Positions 1 to 5,987 are shown, counted from the first letter of the stretch. The stretch is 5,988 bases of DNA from Myxococcales bacterium (GCA_020430865.1 JAGQIY010000480.1:1-5988); one strand, 5' to 3'. A program made the numbers and translations. Notes: generated by a model from the letters alone, not told the origin.

Positions 1-981
1 CTGGAGGTCTTCAACCAGAACGTCGACATCTGGCCCACCCTGCTGGTCAACCTCAAGGAGGGCTACGACAGCTGCTTCCCCCAGCTCTACCCGGACTCCA
101 TCAACGAGTTCGGCCACGTGGCCGCGGCCGGGGGCACCCAGATGACCCAGGCCCGGCGCTGGGACCGCCCCGAAGGCAGGCTGGTCGACTGCGTGGTGCG
201 CTACTACTCCGAGAACCAGGTGGCCGGCCCCGACGGGCGCCCCATCAAGGTCGCCTTCGACTCCGGCACCGCCACCACACTCACCGAGCAGGTGACCAGC
301 GCCCGCGAGAGCCTGATCGAGCAGATCCTCAAGCAAGAGACCGACCTCGAGAACTCGGGCGCCAGCGCCCCGGGCGGCAGCGGCGGCTCGGGCGGCTCCG
401 GGGGCAGCGGCGGGTCCGGCGGCAGCGGCGCGACCGGCGGCACCGGCGGCAGCGGCGCCGTGAGCGGGAGCGGCGGTACCGGCGGTGTCCCCAGCGAATG
501 CCGCGTGGAAACGAACCGACAAGGGCCCTATCCGGTCACCTTCGTCTTCTCGACCCAGGACCCCGCGAACCCCGTGTACCTGCAGCAAGACTGCGACCTG
601 AACTACTCCGTGACCAGCTGTACCGATGGCTACAGCGCTTCGCTGGCGCGTTCGGGCGCCTGCACGGCTTCGTGCGAAAACTACGAGGGCTGCATCGCGT
701 GTGGTGCCTGTCCCTGGAGCCGGGTAGAGGTCACGAGCGAGGACGCCTGGGAAGACTCCTGGGCGGGTAACGTCTATACGTTCAGCACCGCACCCGACGG
801 CTGCAGCTGCCACGACACACACGACGCACCAGCAGGCAAGTACCGCATCGAGGTCCCGATCTACGACAGTCCGGATCCGAACGACGGCGCACAGCCCGTC
901 TACACGGTGATCAAAGACTTCACGCTGCCCGCGGACAACGACACCGTGTTCGTGGACGTGACGCTTCCGCTCGGGGGCTAG
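1..981 (+). CDS. 3' end of a two-part secreted protein with Gly/Ser linker and 10-cysteine C-terminal domain
   Basis: The frame is open from base 1 to the TAG at 979-981 (326 codons), so the gene starts upstream. The ATG or GTG codons inside are not convincing starts, because good coding sequence precedes them. Residues 1 to about 120 are unrecognised. A stretch near the edge reads NVDIWPTLL, which resembles a motif in sulfatase/alkaline-phosphatase superfamily enzymes, but the expected continuation is absent. Residues about 123-163 are a Gly/Ser/Thr linker. Residues 167-326 hold 10 cysteines (including CIACGAC and CSC), a WAG...YTF segment and alternating hydrophobic stretches ending in FVDVTLPL, suggesting a disulfide-bonded beta-sandwich exposed outside the cytoplasm. 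The C-terminal domain resembles hypothetical myxobacterial exported proteins from memory. Function is unknown. Codon use changes sharply across the linker: about 3 A/T-ending codons among the first 120, against about 29 among the last 164. Confidence 0.8.
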   Translation: MEVFNQNVDIWPTLLVNLKEGYDSCFPQLYPDSINEFGHVAAAGGTQMTQARRWDRPEGRLVDCVVRYYSENQVAGPDGRPIKVAFDSGTATTLTEQVTSARESLIEQILKQETDLENSGASAPGGSGGSGGSGGSGGSGGSGATGGTGGSGAVSGSGGTGGVPSECRVETNRQGPYPVTFVFSTQDPANPVYLQQDCDLNYSVTSCTDGYSASLARSGACTASCENYEGCIACGACPWSRVEVTSEDAWEDSWAGNVYTFSTAPDGCSCHDTHDAPAGKYRIEVPIYDSPDPNDGAQPVYTVIKDFTLPADNDTVFVDVTLPLGG

Positions 982-985
982 GAGG

Positions 986-1001
986 CGCCGCTCAGTCGGC
1001 G
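986..1001. terminator. small GC hairpin between convergent genes, possible shared terminator
   Basis: CGCCG (986-990) and CGGCG (997-1001) pair around a 6-base loop. The structure spans the 10-base gap and the stop codon of the GH92 gene. It has only five base pairs and no T tract on either side, so it is a weak candidate for a bidirectional end signal. Confidence 0.15.
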
Positions 1002-3316
1002 GCGATCTCGAAGCGCAGCACGTGCTCACCTCGCAGCGAGGCGTGGCTCACGAGCGCGCCCTCGATGGGCTCGCCGTCCAGGGTCACCCCCGTGATCGCG
1101 CCTTGACGAGGGTCGCGGCTCGCCTCGACCGTCAGGTCGCCACCTGGCCTGTGGAGCACCACCTTCTGGAAACGCGGCGCGCCCACGATGTACTGATCCG
1201 TTCCGCTCACCGGGTAGAGCCCGACGCTGGCGAAGAGCAGCCACGACGAGAGCGTTCCGGCGTCGTCGTTGCCGGCGAGGCCATCCGGACCCGTCCCGTA
1301 CATCTCATCGATCACCCAGTGGACGAAATCTCGGGTCGAAGTGCGATCTCCCCAGGCTGCGAACAGCCACGGCGCGAGGATGTTGGGCTCGTTGCCGTGC
1401 CAGTAGTAGTTTCGCACACCAAGCACCGCCGTTTCCTCGCGGCTACTGTCGAAGAACTCCTGGAGGCGGGTCCGCGCGGCCTCTTCGCCCCCGAGCTGGT
1501 CGGCGAGACCTGCCGGATCGTGTCCGATCATCCACAGGTACTGCCAGGCGTTGCCCTCGGTGTACATCTCTGCCTGCACCGTGGGCAGGCTCATCGCCGC
1601 CCAGCTGCCGTCGCTCTTCTTGCCACGGAAGAAGCCGCTCTCGGCGTCGTAGAGCGTGCGCCAGCTGTCCGCACGCGCCGCGAAGGCCTCGGCGTCCGCG
1701 GTCTCACCGCGCAGCTTCGCCCAGTTCGCCAGGGCGGCGTCGGCGGTTGCATACTCCTGGGTGCGAGAGACGGAGCCGCTGCTCATGTCCGCCGGCACGT
1801 AGCCGTACTGCATGTAAGGCTCGATGCTGCCACGGCCGCCCATCCTCCCCGGCTGTTTCCCTACGGCAGAGACTCGGGACAGCGCGTAGCCCTTGGCTCG
1901 ATCGAAGTCCACGCCCTTCATGGCGCTCTCGGCGAGCACGATCTCACCAGGTGATCCGATCATGCTGTGGACGTCACCGTTGGCGAGCGCCCAGCGCGGG
2001 ATGGCTCCTCCCTGCTCCCCCAGCCGCAGCAATGAGCGCGCGAAGAGCCCCGCCTCGGGACGCTCCGCGAGCATGAACCAGGGGTGGAACGTGCGGTACG
2101 TGTCCCACAGCGAGAAGTCGCTGTAGTGCTCCTCTTCCGTCTCGATGATCGGTCCCAGCGGTTCCGCGTCGGTCCCCACACCACGAGCGCGACCGTCCAC
2201 GTCGCTCATCAAGCTCGGCATGAGGAACGTGTGATAGACGCTGGTGGCCAAGGTCTCCGTGTCAGTCACGTCGTCCGTGTAAACGGAGAGGCCATCGAAG
2301 ATGGGCTTCCAAGCCTGTCTTGCCTGAGCCCGGACGGCGTCGAAGTCGAACGCGGGCAGCTCCGCCTGGAGGTTCTTGGCCGCACCTTCTGCGTCGACGA
2401 AGCTCACGGCGACCCTCAGCGAGACTTCGCGCGTGCCAGCCGGAAAGCGCACCCAGCCGCCAACGTCGACGCCCGTCGAGCTAGCCTGCATCGGGTGCAT
2501 GCCCGCCTCGTCCCACACTCCGACTTCGCTCGGAGCAACGTCGAACGCCCCGTCCAGGAACACCTCGAAGCCGCCGAAGCGACTGCTCAGGTCTCCCAGG
2601 TTGTGCATCCGCGCGGTAATTCTCGAGCCCGCGATCTCGACGTCGCCGCCGCCGCTCTTGCCATCTCCCACCGTGTGCTCGGCGTCAAGCAGGACCAGCG
2701 GATCGCCAGACTCGGGGAAGCTGAAACGGAACAACGCCGCGCGACGGGTGGTGGTGATCTCCACCTTGCGTCCGCCCTCCAGTTCGACGGCGTAGTACCC
2801 GAGCTCCGCCACCTCGCCCGAGTACGCGCTGGCGTAGCCGGCCTCCGAGCGCACCTCGGCCCCAAGTGCAGCGCCGCTCGGCACCACGAGTGGCATCAAG
2901 CCAAACGTACCGTAGTCCGACACGCCGGTGCCGTGGGCGTGGGTCAAGCTGAAGGCTTCGATGAAAGGGTCGCCTTGGTGGTAGCCAGCGCAGTGATAGA
3001 AGCCGAGCCCGTCGAAACCGGCGGTGTTCGTGTCTGGACCCGCGTGGATCAAGGCGAACGGGAGCGCAGGGCCGGGATAGGCCGAGCCCACGCCGAACCC
3101 CACGCCTCCGGTCCCGATCATTGGGTTCACCGCGGAAACGAGATCGGCGCGCTCGGGCAGCTGATCCTCCCCCCCATCCGAGCCTGCGTCCACCACGGGC
3201 CGACTCTCCGCCGGGGAGTCCTCCCCGCAACCGACGACGACGACCGTCGAGCACGAAAGCAGCGTCAGGAGAGCCGAGAAGCGTAGGTTCCGCGTCACCA
3301 CCGGAGCATAGACCAA
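992..3316 (-). CDS. GH92 family exo-alpha-mannosidase, lipoprotein
   Basis: The 774-residue product has the usual length of glycoside hydrolase family 92, calcium-dependent inverting exo-alpha-mannosidases that release mannose from N-glycans or mannans. Family signatures in order are NPMIGTGG (64-71), YPGPALPFALIHAGPDT (80-96), SLTHAHGTG (123-131), HYSDFSLWDTYRTFHP (397-412), the EGNAWQYLW block (587-595) with E587 as the likely general acid, HGNEP (640-644), and GLAGNDDAGTLSSW (679-692) holding the acidic residues expected of the base, then VGLYPV (698-703). The N-terminus is a lipoprotein signal: a hydrophobic stretch from L11 to V28 ending in VVGC, with C30 lipidated, then an acidic linker before the catalytic part at about 58. 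The listed start is TTG at 3316. GTG at 3301 or 3298 would give a shorter and more typical signal peptide, and none has a clear ribosome site. The position usually Cys in GNDDCGQ is Ala here. Mannose linkage preference cannot be read from the sequence. Confidence 0.95.
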   Translation of the reverse strand: MVYAPVVTRNLRFSALLTLLSCSTVVVVGCGEDSPAESRPVVDAGSDGGEDQLPERADLVSAVNPMIGTGGVGFGVGSAYPGPALPFALIHAGPDTNTAGFDGLGFYHCAGYHQGDPFIEAFSLTHAHGTGVSDYGTFGLMPLVVPSGAALGAEVRSEAGYASAYSGEVAELGYYAVELEGGRKVEITTTRRAALFRFSFPESGDPLVLLDAEHTVGDGKSGGGDVEIAGSRITARMHNLGDLSSRFGGFEVFLDGAFDVAPSEVGVWDEAGMHPMQASSTGVDVGGWVRFPAGTREVSLRVAVSFVDAEGAAKNLQAELPAFDFDAVRAQARQAWKPIFDGLSVYTDDVTDTETLATSVYHTFLMPSLMSDVDGRARGVGTDAEPLGPIIETEEEHYSDFSLWDTYRTFHPWFMLAERPEAGLFARSLLRLGEQGGAIPRWALANGDVHSMIGSPGEIVLAESAMKGVDFDRAKGYALSRVSAVGKQPGRMGGRGSIEPYMQYGYVPADMSSGSVSRTQEYATADAALANWAKLRGETADAEAFAARADSWRTLYDAESGFFRGKKSDGSWAAMSLPTVQAEMYTEGNAWQYLWMIGHDPAGLADQLGGEEAARTRLQEFFDSSREETAVLGVRNYYWHGNEPNILAPWLFAAWGDRTSTRDFVHWVIDEMYGTGPDGLAGNDDAGTLSSWLLFASVGLYPVSGTDQYIVGAPRFQKVVLHRPGGDLTVEASRDPRQGAITGVTLDGEPIEGALVSHASLRGEHVLRFEIAAD

Positions 3317-3383
3317 ACGACCGTTTCATGCTGAAAGGAAGCGCGCCACGGCCTGCAGCACCTGTCCAGATGTCCAGCTCAGC

Positions 3384-3413
3384 GCCGAGGAAAGGCCGAG
3401 GAAAAGGCCGAGG
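3384..3413. repeat. three GCCGAGG direct repeats, possible regulator sites
   Basis: GCCGAGG occurs at 3384-3390, 3395-3401 and 3407-3413, separated by AAAG and AAAAG-type spacers, so the period is 11 then 12 bases, close to one helical turn. The array begins 68 bases upstream of the GH92 TTG start, on the template side. That placement would suit a transcription factor binding cooperatively, but simple local slippage could also produce it. Confidence 0.35.
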
Positions 3414-3576
3414 GTGCTGGGGAGGGCGAAATACCTGGATCGGTTCACGCCCGCCACTCGGGGAGAGAGGGGAGAGCTCCTGGTAGTAGTCCAGGGTCGC
3501 TCCCGAGCAGCCAGGACGCTCGGCTGTCGGTGTCGCGAGCTCGCTGGCTCAACACTTCCGTGTGGTAATGACTTCG

Positions 3577-3611
3577 CGAGAGGGGCGCCACGACTCCGTG
3601 GCCTTCTCTCG
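3577..3611. other. strong bulged hairpin in the intergenic region, possible structured RNA or leader element
   Basis: The inner stem GCCACG (3587-3592) and CGTGGC (3597-3602) closes an ACTC tetraloop. Beyond a single unpaired C (3586), G3585-C3603, two G-U pairs and CGAGAG (3577-3582) against CTCTCG (3606-3611) extend it to 15 pairs in RNA. It lies between divergent genes, about 170 bases before the downstream lipoprotein start, so it ends no visible gene. It could sit in a long 5' leader, be part of a small RNA, or be a protein-binding inverted repeat. There is no T tract after it on the plus strand. Confidence 0.4.
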
Positions 3612-3768
3612 AGACACGCGGGAGTACGAGTCCCAGGTCGGGGCGGTGTCGGGCAGGCGTGCGCAAGCAGCACGAGCCGGCCGCTGCGCGCTTGCAGGCA
3701 GGCGGGCTTTTCGAGCCGTTCGCGGCGATAGTGTGTACGCGAGCCATGCGTAGATGGCCGGGCCGGTG

Positions 3769-3774
3769 TATCCT
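3769..3774 (+). promoter_or_regulatory. TATCCT, possible -10 element of a leaderless transcript
   Basis: TATCCT fits the TANNNT -10 pattern and ends 7 bases before the ATG at 3782. The gene lacks a Shine-Dalgarno sequence at the normal distance, which is what a leaderless mRNA would look like. No good -35 box is visible, so this is weak. Confidence 0.2.
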
Positions 3775-3781
3775 CCAGCGC

Positions 3782-4480
3782 ATGAAGCGGGTGCTGTGGC
3801 TTACGTTGGCTTTCTTGGGTGCGTGTGGTGGCAAGACGTTGGGAGACGACTTCGAGGCTGGCGGAAGCTCGGGTAGCGGCGCCCAAGGCGGCTCGGGCCA
3901 AGGCGGCTCGGGCCAAGGCGGCTCCGGCTTCGGAGGCAGCGCCCAGGGTGGCTCCACGGTGGGCGGAAGCTCCCAGGGTGGGACGGCTCAGGGTGGGCAG
4001 GGCGGCTTTGGAGGCAACAGCGGCTTTGGCGGAGACGCCGGAGGTGGCCAGGGCGGCTTCGGGGGCTCTCCCGACGGCGGATTCGGTGGAGACGCGGGCT
4101 TCGGTGGGAGCCAAGGCGGCTTTGGAGGCAACAGCGGATTCGGCGGAGACGCCGGGGGTGGCCAGGGCGGTTTCGGAGGCAGCGGTGGCGCGGGCGGCGA
4201 CTGCAACAGCGGCAGTCCGATGGAGGACTGCACGGCATGTCAGAACGACACCTTCGCCTTCGGAGGCTGCTGCTACGACACGCTGAACCGCTGCTACGAT
4301 GACCCGGGTTGCTACAATCTCCTGGACTGCTTCAACCTGTGCGCGGACGACGCCTGCTACCAAGAGTGCTTCAATCGATATCCCGACGGATACGACGCCT
4401 ACTACACGATGTATACCTGCGTCCTGGGCACTGACCCCGGTAACCCCGGCGACTGCGGGTTCGCCTGTCAGGTGTTCTGA
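3782..4480 (+). CDS. small lipoprotein with Gly-rich repeat linker and 14-cysteine C-terminal domain
   Basis: The 232-residue product starts at ATG 3782, which gives a short classical lipoprotein signal MKRVLWLTLAFLGAC with C15 lipidated (lipobox LGAC). Further upstream starts in the frame would bury this signal. Residues about 26-139 are a flexible linker of Gly with Ser, Gln, Phe, Asn and Asp, made of QGGSG units and a duplicated 22-residue block. Residues 140-232 carry 14 cysteines in 93 residues, with spacing such as CTAC, GGCC, CYNLLDC, FNLC, DDAC, QEC and a final CGFAC, enough for seven disulfides. This resembles a short cysteine-rich module I associate with myxobacterial surface lipoproteins; no biochemical role is known to me. 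A lipid anchor, stalk and rigid head suggest display on the cell surface. No ribosome site is evident. It diverges from the GH92 gene and is followed by a terminator-like hairpin. Confidence 0.88.
   Translation: MKRVLWLTLAFLGACGGKTLGDDFEAGGSSGSGAQGGSGQGGSGQGGSGFGGSAQGGSTVGGSSQGGTAQGGQGGFGGNSGFGGDAGGGQGGFGGSPDGGFGGDAGFGGSQGGFGGNSGFGGDAGGGQGGFGGSGGAGGDCNSGSPMEDCTACQNDTFAFGGCCYDTLNRCYDDPGCYNLLDCFNLCADDACYQECFNRYPDGYDAYYTMYTCVLGTDPGNPGDCGFACQVF
3884..3928 (+). repeat. three tandem 15-base units encoding QGGSG
   Basis: The unit CAAGGCGGCTCGGGC lies in frame at 3884-3898, 3899-3913 and 3914-3928. The first two are identical and the third has one change (TCG to TCC), which is synonymous. This is a minisatellite inside the linker and can change length without breaking the frame. 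Confidence 0.85.
4001..4180 (+). repeat. duplicated 66-base linker block encoding identical 22 residues
   Basis: Copies at 4001-4066 and 4115-4180, offset 114 bases, encode the same 22 residues (GGFGGNSGFGGDAG onward). By my count they differ at five bases, all synonymous. The sequence between them holds a related shorter unit (GFGGDAGFGG). Confidence 0.8.
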
Positions 4481-4500
4481 GCTTCGAGCCGACTCCGCAA

Positions 4501-4521
4501 AAAGTTCCGTGATCGGACTTT
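4501..4521 (+). terminator. terminator-like hairpin after the Cys-rich lipoprotein gene
   Basis: AAAG-T-TCCG (4501-4509) pairs with CGGA-CTTT (4514-4521) around a TGAT loop, giving eight pairs with one bulged T. It starts 21 bases after the stop codon and is preceded by an A run. The T tract is short and part of the stem, so an intrinsic terminator is plausible but not certain. Confidence 0.4.
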
Positions 4522-4630
4522 CGTGCGGATGGACGCAGCCCTGCGCCGCTGCGCGACCGCTCGACCGGGCCACCGTCGCTGCGAAAACCTCGCATGGGCT
4601 GACGCGAAAGCGCTGGCGGCGGTCCCGGAA

Positions 4631-4651
4631 TCGAGTTTGCATTCGAGGTTG
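4631..4651 (+). promoter_or_regulatory. 12-base spaced direct repeat upstream of the LamG lipoprotein gene
   Basis: TCGAGTTTG (4631-4639) and TCGAGGTTG (4643-4651) match at 8 of 9 bases with a 12-base period, ending 29 bases before the ATG at 4681. They may be an activator or repressor site in the promoter region. No clear -35/-10 pair is visible in this 200-base gap. The gap also holds a 5-bp stem, TGCGA with TCGCA, at 4580-4594. Confidence 0.25.
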
Positions 4652-4668
4652 ATCGTTCGCTTGGCTTT

Positions 4669-4673
4669 GGAGG
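4669..4673 (+). promoter_or_regulatory. Shine-Dalgarno GGAGG for the LamG lipoprotein gene
   Basis: GGAGG lies 7 bases before the ATG at 4681. This spacing favours that ATG over the GTG at 4675, which would sit only one base from the site. It is the only textbook ribosome site among the genes of the window. Confidence 0.8.
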
Positions 4674-4680
4674 CGTGCAG

Positions 4681-5922
4681 ATGCGGCGTTGGAGTACTGG
4701 GTTGGCGGCGGTGGTGCTGCTGGTGGCTTGCGGGGACGAAGGCGAGACGGACCTGTTCGGGAGCGGCGGAGCTGGTGGGGCGGCCGGCGCTGGCGGGGTG
4801 GCCAGCGGCGGGTCGACCGCCGGGGGCCAGGCCAGCGGCGGATCGAGCGCTGGCGGCAACTCGAGTGGCGGCGTCGCTGGCCTCGGCGGCGATGCCAACG
4901 GCGGGGCCGGCAACTCCAGCAGCGGCGGGACGAGTGGAGCGAGCGGCGGCACGACCGGCGGTTCCTCGGGGAACACGGTGGGCGGCAGCGCCAGCGGAGG
5001 CAGCGCCAGCGGAGGCAGCGCCAGCGGAGGCGCGGCGACTGGAGGCGCCAGCGGCGCGGCGACAGGAGGTACAGGGGCCACCGCCAGCGGCGGAACTGGT
5101 GGCGGAGGAACCGGCGGCAGCGCCGGGACGGCGGCGGGCGGAAGCGGAGGCAGCGCGGCGGCAGGTAGCGGGGGTACCTCGACGGGTGGAAGCGGCAGCG
5201 GTGGAACCGGTGGATCCGGGGTCACCTGCGGACCGCCGTCAGGAATCGGACAGCCGGCGCTGTACACCACCCTCGACGACGACGACGCGATCCAGAGTCC
5301 GGTCTACGGCAACCCCGTGGGTGTCATGTACTCGGGCGACGGTTTCCGTACGGCTATTTGCCAGACGGGGATCAGCATCAGCGGCAGCGACCGCTACGTC
5401 GCCTACCGTCAGATCAAGGACGGCTACCAGAACTTCGAGTACGCACAGGGAACGCTCTCCTTCTGGTACCAGCCGAGCTACGATCACGACGACGGGCACA
5501 ATCACCATCTCTTCGCCTCCAGCGACGGAGCGCGCTGGAACAGCGGTGGCGGCCTGCGTATTCGCAAGGCAGGCAGCAGCAACGCCAACGAGCTTCAGGT
5601 GCTCGCCATGCAACCAGGCCCTGGCCCAGCGGCGCTGAAGGAAACCACGGTCGCTGCGGCCAGCTACGGCTGGAAGAAGGGTGACTGGGTCCACGTCGAG
5701 GTGACATGGGACTTCCGGTTGACCAGCGTCTCGGGTCAGAACGTCCACATCTACCTGGACGGTTTCGAGGTCAGCTACGCCAAGACCAGCTCCGGTGGTT
5801 TATCTTTCCCTGCAGAAAGTGAAGATGCGCGCTTCTTCATCGGCGCCTGGGGCGACCTGGACAGCGAGACCGCCAGCGGACTGATCGACGACTTCATGAT
5901 CTGGACCAGCGTGGTCCGGTGA
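4681..5922 (+). CDS. lipoprotein with long Gly/Ser/Ala stalk and C-terminal LamG-like (concanavalin A-like) domain
   Basis: The 413-residue product starts at ATG 4681, set by a good GGAGG. MRRWSTGLAAVVLLVAC is a lipoprotein signal with C17 lipidated (lipobox LVAC), followed by acidic GDEGETD. Residues about 27-180 are almost only Gly, Ser, Ala, Thr and Asn, a stalk far longer than a normal interdomain linker. Residues about 190-410 look like a LamG/laminin_G_3 jellyroll: GTLSFWYQP (257-265), the GDWVHVEVTWD strand (334-344), HIYLDG (356-361), FFIGAWG, and GLIDDFMIW near the end. Such folds commonly bind carbohydrate or mediate adhesion; the ligand here cannot be deduced. Acidic DDDD (near 200) and HDDGHNHH segments could bind metal. 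The protein is probably displayed on the outer membrane. The gene follows the Cys-rich lipoprotein gene in the same direction with a 200-base gap and probably has its own promoter. Confidence 0.92.
   Translation: MRRWSTGLAAVVLLVACGDEGETDLFGSGGAGGAAGAGGVASGGSTAGGQASGGSSAGGNSSGGVAGLGGDANGGAGNSSSGGTSGASGGTTGGSSGNTVGGSASGGSASGGSASGGAATGGASGAATGGTGATASGGTGGGGTGGSAGTAAGGSGGSAAAGSGGTSTGGSGSGGTGGSGVTCGPPSGIGQPALYTTLDDDDAIQSPVYGNPVGVMYSGDGFRTAICQTGISISGSDRYVAYRQIKDGYQNFEYAQGTLSFWYQPSYDHDDGHNHHLFASSDGARWNSGGGLRIRKAGSSNANELQVLAMQPGPGPAALKETTVAAASYGWKKGDWVHVEVTWDFRLTSVSGQNVHIYLDGFEVSYAKTSSGGLSFPAESEDARFFIGAWGDLDSETASGLIDDFMIWTSVVR
4984..5028 (+). repeat. three identical 15-base units encoding GSASG
   Basis: GGCAGCGCCAGCGGA is repeated exactly three times in frame (4984-4998, 4999-5013, 5014-5028). 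Perfect identity suggests recent expansion by slippage within the stalk. Confidence 0.9.
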
Positions 5923-5945
5923 CCGCTCGTCGGGGGCCGGGTACC

Positions 5946-5987
5946 GCGCGAGAGGGCAGGAAACGTGGATTTCCTGGGCTCCCGCGC
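5946..5987 (+). terminator. long imperfect hairpin downstream of the LamG lipoprotein gene
   Basis: CAGGAAA (5957-5963) pairs exactly with TTTCCTG (5970-5976) around a 6-base loop. After a two-base mismatch GAG (5952-5954) pairs with CTC (5979-5981), and after one more mismatch GCGCG (5946-5950) pairs with CGCGC (5983-5987): 15 pairs in all. It begins 23 bases after the stop codon. The window ends one base later, so a following T tract cannot be seen. Confidence 0.55.

Larger units (their letters stand above)
3317..3781. other. divergent intergenic region between GH92 and the Cys-rich lipoprotein gene
   Basis: This 465-base stretch must contain the upstream signals of both flanking genes. 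Open frames cross it, but they are out of frame with both genes, rich in Arg and Pro, and look like chance. Visible structure includes TGTCCAG twice in tandem (8-base period, about 3363-3377), three GCCGAGG repeats (3384-3413), a 10-base palindrome GCGAGCTCGC (3535-3544), a bulged 15-bp hairpin (3577-3611), and a looser stem of GCAAGC with GCTTGC (3663-3668 and 3690-3695) followed by a short T run at about 3708. I see no convincing sigma-70 promoter and no tRNA. Confidence 0.6.

Noticed and set aside
1..60. Sulfatase assignment from NVDIWPTLL
   Set aside because: Only a short motif at the window edge fits, and the following 100 residues do not read like a sulfatase C-terminus.
376..480. CRISPR or other array from the regular GGC/AGC repeats
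   Set aside because: The repeats are short, in frame, without spacers, and encode a Gly/Ser linker.
682..714. CIACGACP in the first gene, similar to a ferredoxin 4Fe-4S motif
   Set aside because: The fourth cysteine spacing and a second cluster are missing, and the domain looks extracytoplasmic with ten cysteines, so disulfides are more likely.
1022..1954. 310-codon plus-strand frame antisense to the GH92 3' half
   Set aside because: It overlaps the conserved catalytic part of GH92 and has no signature of its own.
2084..3286. 400-codon plus-strand frame opposite the GH92 gene
   Set aside because: It lies fully inside the GH92 gene, whose family motifs are unmistakable, and its translation shows no recognisable domain or start signal.
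3590..3640. tRNA-like pattern with GGGAGTACGAGTCCC resembling a T arm
   Set aside because: The loop does not match the T-loop consensus, and no acceptor or anticodon arm can be assembled around it.
3326..4642. 438-codon open frame on the minus strand covering the intergenic region and the Cys-rich lipoprotein gene
   Set aside because: It is antisense to a well-supported lipoprotein. Its Ala/Ser-rich repeats mirror the Gly-rich linker codons, and the rest shows no domain. High GC readily gives such long chance frames.
4371..5270. 299-codon Pro-rich minus-strand frame
   Set aside because: The Pro/Leu/Ala repeats are the reverse complement of Gly/Ser/Ala stalk codons, so it is a shadow of the LamG lipoprotein.
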